NCBI GenBank assembly: GCA_030015575.1
Contig: CM057342.1
Location: 263,338,867-263,402,866, forward strand
DNA: 64,000 bases
DNA from: Agapanthus africanus
Taxonomy: Eukaryota > Streptophyta > Magnoliopsida > Asparagales > Amaryllidaceae
Direction: 5' to 3'
Below are positions 56,793 to 64,000 of this stretch, one piece after another. Numbering within the stretch: the stretch's first letter is position 1; each line of letters opens with the position of its first letter. Under the pieces are notes generated by a model, which was not told the origin of the DNA, did no database searches, and was given only the letters and a program-made list of their open reading frames with translations. Position numbers and translations under genes: made by a program.

Positions 56793-59470
56793 ATCTCCCA
56801 CTTGCACTAGGGCCATCTGATAGCAGTGGTTGAAGTATCTCATACTCAACCATCCCATAATAGTCTCTCTCTGGGAAAAGGCCTTTGTGAGTGGATCCGC
56901 CGTGTTGTCCTCTGAGTCTACTCTCCTAATCTGGATCTCCTTGGAGATCAACCATCTCCATGATCAGGTGATACCGCCTTAGAATATATCTGGATCATTG
57001 ATGGGACGGACGTTCCTTGGCATATGCCACAACTCCTTTGTCACACAATGGGAGGAACTAAGTTCATCTCATGAACAAATATACATCCAGACTGCCTCTT
57101 TGGTAGCATCTTAAGTAGCGATGTATCGAGCCTTTATCGTCTAGTATGCCACGGTATCTAGCTTGGAACTCTTCCAACATACCGTCCCTTTACTGAGGGT
57201 AAAGACAATGCCTGCGACTGATTTTCAGTCGTCCTTATCACCCTGGAACCCATCCAGTGATTCTCCCCAGGATCGGTTGATACCATCTCACTACAACTAG
57301 TGAGAATCCTAACATCCAATTAAATCTATCTCATAGATCCAAAACCCAGGATTTAGGAGGTATCACTTTGATCCTATATGGAGAATCATTGTGATAAGCG
57401 GAGATTGACCGAGCGTAGCATAGGAAACTCCTTCCTTATCAAGAGCATGTCATCCACGTACTCTACGAGGATCGTCACTATACTCCCTACTACCTTTTTG
57501 TTTATACAAGGTTCATCTACCATTTTGATGATGTCAAACTCTTTGACTAATTCATCAAAACAGATGTTCCAACTCCGCGATACCTGCTTTATCCTATAAA
57601 GCATCTTGTACACGTTTCCGCTGCTCCCACTGTCTATGAAGCCCTCTGGCTGTGTACTTATAGACGTTCTCTTCTAAAAGAGCATTTAGAAAAGCAGTCA
57701 TGGCACCCAACCGCCAGATATCATAGTCATGGTATGTAGCCGTGGCAAGTAGGATCTGGATGGACTTAAGCATAACCACTTGAAAAGGTTTCATCATTAT
57801 CCACGCCTGGTCGATGATGAAAAGGTTTAACAAGTCTAGCTTTGAAAGTCTCAACTTTTCCATCTACACCAAGTAATCTTCTCAAGATATACTTGCTCCT
57901 GATGGGGATTTAACCCTTCAGATATAGCAACCAAAGTCCATATTTTGTTGGTGTACATGGATTCCATCTCAGATCACTAAGCATCCAGCCATTCTTACAG
58001 AGTCTTACTCCTGATGGCCAACTCGAAACTACTTGGGTCATCATCTCATGATGCAATCCTCGCTCCCACTGTCATAGAGAAACCGAAATATCTCTCAGGT
58101 GGGTGAGGAACCCTACTAGATCGGGGGAGAGGCCGAGGTTCGTTGGAATCTACTGAATCCTTTGGTTCTACCAAATCATCTGCTGTTGTTTGTATAGCTG
58201 GAACCTTTCCAGTTGTACATAACAGACCTTGCCTCGAGTTTGTCCGGATTATGCTTTTAGATATAGCCCGGACAACCCCAAATCTTAACCAACTTAAGAT
58301 ATGGGCTCTTCCCTTTCCATATCACATATGAAGCGGTAGGCAACTGATTTGATTGGAACCCAATTCAATTGGTATGCAGCTTCTCAAGTGCATAACTCCC
58401 AAAAGGAAATAGGAAACACAGTAGTACTCATCATAGAGCACACCATATCACATAGGGTGCTATTGCTCCGTCCCGATATACCATCGTGCTATGGTGTATA
58501 CGGAGGAGTAATGCTGAGAGAGAATCTCATTCTCCTTTAGAATAATCCAGGATTTCCGTGCTCAAGTATTCTCCTACTCGATCTCATCAAAGGACATAAT
58601 ACTTATACCCGTGTTTTGGTTTTCTACTTCTAAATCATATTCTGTGAATATCTCAAAAGGTTCGGACTTGTGTTTCAACAGGAACATATGTCTGAATCTT
58701 GAGAGATTATCAGAGAATGTAACGAAGTACAAAGAACCAGTCCTGGCATATACAGACAGGGGACCTTACATACTTCAACATGTATCATCCCAAGAGTTTA
58801 CTAACTCTTTCTCTGTTTCCAGTAAACAGAGCTATGGTCATCTTATCTCTGTGACATGACTGGCAAGTTTCACAAGATGTAAATTCAAACTAATTTAAAT
58901 ATGCATCTATATGTAACTTCTGCTAGTCGGGTCGCATTGATATGACCTAGTCTACAATACCTCAAGAAGAATTCGTTCATTTCTGAACTCTTCCTCTTGT
59001 GTGTGTTCTGTATACAAGGAACTGTAGTTTGATTTAGAACGTTAATGCTTTTAGATAACGTGCCTGAAATGATCAACTTTTGATATAGGAAATGTTCAAA
59101 ACATTATCCAACAATACAAGATTATATCCTTTCTTTACAAATAAAGAGACTGATATGATTTTGTATATCAGGTTCGGTATCTAATAACATTCGTTCAGAA
59201 TCAATGTATTGGTAATACAGGGTGACAGTGACCAACAGACTTGGCTGCAACACTTGCCCCGATTTCTGCCTCATGAAACTTATCACCCGTACTCAGTTTT
59301 TCTACCTTTTTGCAGCCCTATGTAACAGATTACATATCTGGGATCCTGATCCGGTATCATATACCCAGGATGTGGAGGATACTGAGAAACAGTTCTTTGT
59401 AACGAACACACCCGAAGATGATGCATCAGCATGCACTCTCTTCGTTTGGGCGGCACGGGAATTCTGGTAA
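56793..59470 (-). pseudogene. pol: E5 pol, extensively decayed
   Basis: Collinear with E2 pol but shortened by many deletions: polypurine tract to gag start is about 2.80 kb here and 3.29 kb in E2. Readable pieces are RNase H fragments near 56900-57250, reverse transcriptase with YVDD at 57449-57460, the integrase core near 58400-58800, an integrase zinc remnant (RYCRLGH) near 58960, and the protease with DTG kept at 59356. No domain is intact. Decay far exceeds that of the flanking LTRs. Confidence 0.85.
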
Positions 59471-59593
59471 TCCCCAATTTCCTGCTCTGTCTTATAACAA
59501 TTATAAGTTGGAGCGGGACCAACGTTCCCCAGCTCAGTATAACAAGCGGGTTTGGTCAATACATCCATATTATTATTTTGATTAAGGCGTGAT
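59471..59593 (-). pseudogene. gag: E5 gag vestige, start codon lost
   Basis: It has the same shortened gag-protease junction as E2 (NNNMDVLTKPACYTELGN in E5 against NNMDVLTEPACYTEQGN in E2). The ATG is changed to ATA at 59593. Capsid and zinc knuckle are missing. The shared deletion shows that E2 and E5 descend from one gag-deficient ancestor. Confidence 0.8.
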
Positions 59594-60038
59594 ATGGTCG
59601 CTACCTGGAGAGAGAGAGAAGAAAACACTCAGCGTGCGCTCTTGCAAGATCAGATTGGTTATTATTTTATCTAATCAGGATGGCTCCCACTGTTTTTATC
59701 AAATCTTCCTTCAAACCCTAAAAAGAAAGACTAGCCGGGATTAATTACACACTACAAGTTCGCCAATCTTTCAGCCAGGCCAGTGTCGGTACTTTGAGGG
59801 AGGTCCCCCGTGCTTTCGCACGAACCTAATTAATGTAAACCTCATTTTCCCAGAGGCGTAACCCCGTTGACACCTTTCTAGACACCTACTTGATCGGCTA
59901 ATTGTAATGTGTAAAACTCTCTCAGGAGTAACAATTACTTGCAGCGGGTATCGGGATCCAACTATCTCATAGAAGGTATGCAATCTCATTGCAAATTTCA
60001 ACACTTGAAATTCCCGATAATATTTTGCCCCTAACCTT

Positions 60039-60247
60039 CTATGACCTTGACAAAGGCCAACAAACCATATGATGCTAGTCAAGTTCAACCCGTCATTTCC
60101 TGATTGAATTAAACCCACCCGCATGACCCTTGACGAAGGCTAACAAGGTCGCACGACTACCCTAACCCAATCTGCATCATATGCATAAGCAGATAAGCAC
60201 CAGTCAGCTACCGCACACTACGCCTTGACAAAGGCCAACAAACGCAG
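60039..60247 (-). other. E5 leader hairpin trio (T3, T2, T1)
   Basis: Outer stems are CTATG/CATAT (60039-60043 with 60066-60070, one mismatch), GACC/GGTC (60125-60128 with 60147-60150) and CTACG/CGCAG (60218-60222 with 60243-60247, closing by a G-U pair in the sense RNA). Cores on the minus strand are TTGGC-CTTT-GTCAA for two and a variant for the middle one. Confidence 0.7.
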
Positions 60248-60390
60248 CACGAATACTAACTACTACTTATCTGAAATGACGGAGGGCTACGACAGGTTTT
60301 TCTGAAAACCTATTGCGTAATGAACTTGATATCGTTGCAGAATCAAATGATTTTAAAATGGAGTGTTTCTGAGGCTTTTCTAGTTTTGCT

Positions 60391-60613
60391 AAAGGGGTCA
60401 CTCCCGGTGAAGGGATCGTCGGCCCTTTCCTCATCGAATGAGGTGCGGGATATATCATATATATCACTGTACAAAGCAAAAACTCTTAAAAGCAATCAAA
60501 AGACAGACCGAGAGTTGTAGCATCAGCCAGTTATTTGCTAAAGGAGTCACTCCCGGTGAAGGGATCTCGGTCCTTTCCTCATCGAATAAGGTGCAGGATA
60601 TATCACATATACC
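60391..60613 (-). other. E5 duplicated leader hairpin module (S1, S2)
   Basis: Copy 1 has AAAGGG/CCCTTT (60391-60396 with 60423-60428) and CCTCAT/ATGAGG around CGA (60429-60434 with 60438-60443). Copy 2 has AAAGGA/TCCTTT (60540-60545 with 60571-60576), then a CCTCAT/ATAAGG near-pair and a terminal TATAT/ATATA hairpin. Confidence 0.72.
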
Positions 60614-60758
60614 TCTGTGCAAAGCAAGAACTGTAGCTACCCTTTTTTATTTTGAAATTCGATTCTACAACATCTTTAGGTTTCTCTTACTTTCATTAAT
60701 CTCATTAATGAAGTCCAATCATTAAAGTACCTAAACATCACAGATAAATACGACGTAT

Positions 60759-60860
60759 ACTTATGCCATCCGCATTCCCCTCAATGTCCCCTCGTGCACC
60801 GTTAGGTTAGGTAACTAACGGCAGAGCGGGGCAGGGCTAGCGCGGGTGTAAAACATAAGT
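60759..60860 (-). other. E5 leader long stem structure (R)
   Basis: The outer pair ACTTATG/CATAAGT (60759-60765 with 60854-60860) differs from GCTTATG/CATAAGC in E2, E4 and E6 by a full pair change. The apical CGTTAG/CTAACG stem is kept. Confidence 0.75.
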
Positions 60861-60979
60861 AACGCCTATATAATATATCATATATACTATATAAAGTATC
60901 CATCACAGAACATATCACATGATCACATCACAGATATCGCAGCAGAAGAATCATATGAAATATTGGATATACTAGGACG

Positions 60980-61015
60980 TCCGTGTTTTCAATACAAGCC
61001 TGTATAAAACACGGA
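60980..61015 (-). other. E5 leader hairpin Q
   Basis: TCCGTGTTTT (60980-60989) pairs with AAAACACGGA (61006-61015), a perfect 10-bp stem. Confidence 0.75.
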
Positions 61016-62510
61016 TTCCACGGTCGTGATGAATAGCCAAACCCACACCCCTAGACCCCTACGAGAGCGGCAAGCAACCTTACCAATTCTAGAGTTAGGA
61101 GACCTGGACTCGACTCCTCGAGTTGGTCTCCCACTGGACTCCAGAACCCGGTTACTTGTGCTCCCCTCCTTAGGTCTATCCTAGTGTGGAAAAGTAAATA
61201 ATATACAAAGGGTGACATCTTCCGCAACCTGGAAGTGCCCCAATAAAAGAATATTACATACAAGTTTTTACATGAATGAAAATGAAAAACACTCATCTCA
61301 CATAAAAACCCCCGGCTATTCAAACACGACGATTCAATATAACATATCCAGCAACACATAACATCACATGTCATCAATGTAAGTAAATATGCGCATCCCA
61401 ATTGTCGTTGACATATAGCAACGAAACCGGCGATATCACAAATTACACTTACGGTCACAGAAAAGAAAGTGTAAAACTACAACAGTTGGAATCCGCAACT
61501 TGCATGGACATCGCATGCCTAATCAAATGAATTCCTTAGACATCGCATGCCTAACCATTATAAACCCCGCATTTTAGTCTCAAAAACGAAAACACTTTTC
61601 AATATCAAGTCGGGCAATTCAACAAGATTCCCGACATCCTGATCGAATACTCGTCGCAAACTATAGTAGGCGCCCGCACCCCCGATACCGTCGACGAAGT
61701 GCACCAAGGCGGAACACCGCTGCCGCGAGCACCCGAACGGACGCTTTCGGCGACGGGGTTCTCCTACAGTCACTTGGTCGGGGCTATGGGGCGTGGCTGT
61801 CTATTAAATTTACCCGGCGAGTATCCGCATACGCTACGTGATTGCGACGGACTTTTGATCGCATCAAAATTCCGTGGCAACCGATCAAGTGAGACTAAAG
61901 TGCTATGTTTATAACATTTATTCAGTTATCTCATAACAACTTGTGAATTCCAATTATTGTATCACATTCCGGATAAATAGAAAATGTTAAACTTTCCGAT
62001 CGAACATTCAAACACCCAAGATTTCCCGAAACAGCTCAACACATGAAACAAGTTTAAAAACATTCACTTCATGCCTCAGTACCAACGGTCCAGCTGTAGA
62101 AGGGTCAAGCCAACGCCTCACATGTGGCACGCCGTACTGCCCCAAACCCTAAGGTTCAAAGGGCAGTTCAAGACGGTCACATAATCGAGTTAAGGTTTGT
62201 TGTCTTCTAGAGGGACCATTGCGTTACTTGCACTACTTAGAACGTCCTTAAACCACAGAAAAATCCAACACTTGGAATTTTTCCGACAGGGGAAAAGGTG
62301 GGTATTTATATCCGGTCGAACTTTTTAACATATTTTAAAATATCCGGAAAGCCACAAAGACAAAGTCTGATAATCCGATCGAATCATCTAAGCTCCAAAA
62401 CACCCTAGAAAACTCAACTCTTGAGTTCAAATTAAAAATTTCCAGAAAACACAGCACCTGAGAACATGAATTACTGTGCAAAATTCATAAAATAATGTGA
62501 CAAAATGGCC

Positions 62511-62551
62511 GCGGAACCGCCGCACAAGCCATACTTGTGCCGCGGTTCCGC
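62511..62551 (-). other. E5 leader GC-rich hairpin P
   Basis: GCGGAACC (62511-62518) with GGTTCCGC (62544-62551), and apical GCACAAG (62522-62528) with CTTGTGC (62534-62540), loop CCATA. It lies about 188 nt from the PBS. Confidence 0.8.
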
Positions 62552-62739
62552 CGCGCTTTAGATGAATTAGCCCCACGAATTTCACAGTAATTCAAATAAG
62601 ACCCTGCTGAATTTTTTAGCAATTTTTAATTCACAAAAATCCAAATTTTCAGAAAATTTCCAGAGAGCATTTTAGAGTTCGGGTTTCGGGTCGATCGGAC
62701 TTCAAACTCCGTCTACACTTCGCCTAAGGCTCTAGCTAA

Positions 62740-62751
62740 GCTCTGATACCA
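62740..62751 (-). other. E5 primer-binding site
   Basis: The minus strand reads TGGTATCAGAGC, one base from the LTR at 62753. Confidence 0.94.
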
Positions 62752-62752
62752 C

Positions 62753-64000
62753 TGTAGGGTTCCTAGGCACGCTAATGAAGTCTCACAAGGCATCAACCAT
62801 GCCAATTTCAAATTTTACAAGTGCCGAGAAACCCTAATACGGATCGTTGACTAGAGTTTAGGCGAAACATGCAACTAGTTAACAACTTAACTAAGGGAAC
62901 GGAAATACAACCTTTGTAGATCCGGTCCTCCACCTCCATAGCTCCATGATGAAGTCTCCTCGCTGTCCATATAGGATCCCGGGCTCTAGCATCGGCTTCA
63001 TCGGAGAATTGGGCAGGCTAGGTCGTCGACTTCGATGCCGAAGATGATCTACGTCGAGGCAACACAAGATCAAGCTCCAACTCCACCAAGTCATGAAACT
63101 TGTGAAGAAGACACCCTATACTACTTGGCAAGTGGTAGAGGATGAAGAAATAGGAAGTGGGTTCACTTTAGAATTGGATTTCTCACTCTTTTTCTCATTT
63201 CACCATTGAAGCTAGTGAGGTTTTTCCTTCTTCAAGAAGGAGAAGAATAAGAAGAAGATATGATAAGTTATTTTTTTAAAATAGAAAATAATATCAAAAC
63301 TTATCATATACCAACCATGGTCAAGTGTAGAGAGTGAACTAGGGTTAGGTTGAATGGTTAGGTTAAGAAAAAGAACAAGAATGGTCAAGCTTTCAACACT
63401 TCAAGATGTTTCAACAAAACAACAAAATAAGCCACCATTCCTTTTATTTTCCAAAAATGAATAAATAAATAAATGAATAAGTAAACAAAACCCTAACCAT
63501 TCATATAACCATGGTTTAATCTTTACACAAACTCAAGTTAGCATGTATCATCAAACAAGATACAAAAGAGTGCACAAAAGTATATCACATATACAACTTG
63601 TGAACTTCAAGTGAGAAAATCCTTTTAAAGTGAACCAATACTAGTTAATGCAAAGTAATATATCAAATATATAATTATACATTAAATCATCAAATCAACA
63701 CTTAATTCAATGATCCGGTCATGTCGCATATAACCGACTAGTATCCAATGTATCGACTTATCGAATCAATCTTCGATTCGATAACTAGGTTATATCGCAT
63801 ACAACCAATCGATACATTCATCGCGAGAATGGAATACGGTATCACATAAACGCATTATTCTCGGTCCCGCACATATCTCATATGCGCTCCTATTTCGTTT
63901 CGCTTGAGCCAGGAAACCTCTGTGTAGGACTCTAAAGACTCGTCAATACGCCGGTAGCAGATGATGATCATATTAAGCACCCACAAGCCGCAAGCGGTCT
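62753..64000 (-). repeat. E5 5' LTR, cut by the window end
   Basis: It matches 54590 onward, with differences of about 2% by eye in the first 370 bases. About 950 bp of the LTR should continue past the window. Confidence 0.92.

Larger units (their letters stand above)
59594..62739 (-). other. E5 untranslated leader
   Basis: At 3.15 kb this is the longest leader here, homologous to the E2 leader and to the E1 leader fragment. It has no supported coding frame, and hairpins occur in the order P, Q, R, S, T from the PBS. The stretch 61558-61914 looks open on both strands but has no recognisable product. Confidence 0.8.
54590..64000 (-). mobile_element. E5: gag-deficient, pol-decayed Ty1/copia element, nested in E3
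   Basis: It has a 3' LTR (54590-56792), a decayed pol, a gag vestige, a 3.1-kb leader, a PBS (62740-62751) and a 5' LTR from 62753 beyond the window end. The candidate target duplication is GGAGC (54585-54589). The two LTRs differ at about 8 of the first 370 bases, yet pol is extensively decayed, so the element was probably defective before it moved. Confidence 0.88.

Noticed and set aside
1-64000. Host protein-coding genes, tRNA or rRNA genes
   Set aside because: All 64 kb are accounted for by LTRs, leaders, gag-pol remnants and target duplications. The tRNA-like matches are 12-13 nt primer-binding sites only.

Overview
This 64 kb window is plant intergenic heterochromatin made entirely of nested long-terminal-repeat (LTR) retrotransposons. 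I found no host gene, tRNA, rRNA or CRISPR array. The plant assignment rests on three things: Ty1/copia and chromodomain Ty3/gypsy polyproteins, primer-binding sites (PBS) matching the 3' end of initiator Met-tRNA (TGGTATCAGAGC), and nested insertions typical of large plant genomes. The species cannot be told. Element names E0-E6 and G1 are mine.

Layout. E2 (copia, minus, 19870-29446) is the deepest host visible. E4 (copia, plus, 10298-19869) sits in E2's 3' LTR, and E3 (copia, minus, from 29447) sits in E2's 5' LTR. E1 (copia, minus, 6635-10297) sits in E4's 5' LTR, and E0 (copia, minus, 1-6634) sits in E1's leader. G1 (gypsy, minus, 30703-52704, 5-bp target duplication AACAC) sits in E3's 3' LTR. 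E6 (copia, minus, 33286-43397, target duplication TACAC) sits in G1's 3' LTR. E5 (copia, minus, from 54590) sits in E3's reverse transcriptase region. The missing ends of E0, E1, E3 and E5, and the missing LTR ends of E2 and E4, are predicted to lie outside the window.

The copia elements form one family with LTRs of about 1.9-2.3 kb and a 2-3 kb leader between PBS and gag. This architecture and the polyprotein resemble the BARE-1/Angela type (inference). E4 and E6 carry gag plus pol. E2 and E5 share a deletion of most of gag but keep LTRs, PBS and leader, so they look like a non-autonomous branch. G1 is a chromodomain gypsy element of Tekay/Del type. Every polyprotein is broken. Where I could compare copies, most stops replace Trp, Gln or Arg codons in a way that fits C-to-T decay.

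The most interesting signal is in the copia leaders. In the same order and spacing, five elements carry a series of RNA hairpins. Stem sequences differ between elements, but both arms usually change together. From the PBS toward gag these are: a GC-rich hairpin about 190 nt from the PBS (P), a second hairpin (Q), a roughly 100-nt multi-stem structure (R), in three elements a tandemly duplicated module (S), and three spaced hairpins with a shared TTGAC/GTCAA core but different outer stems (T1-T3). E1, whose leader is only partly in view, shows P. This suggests a selected RNA architecture, perhaps for packaging, dimerization, translation or splicing. The function is inference; the complementarity can be read directly.
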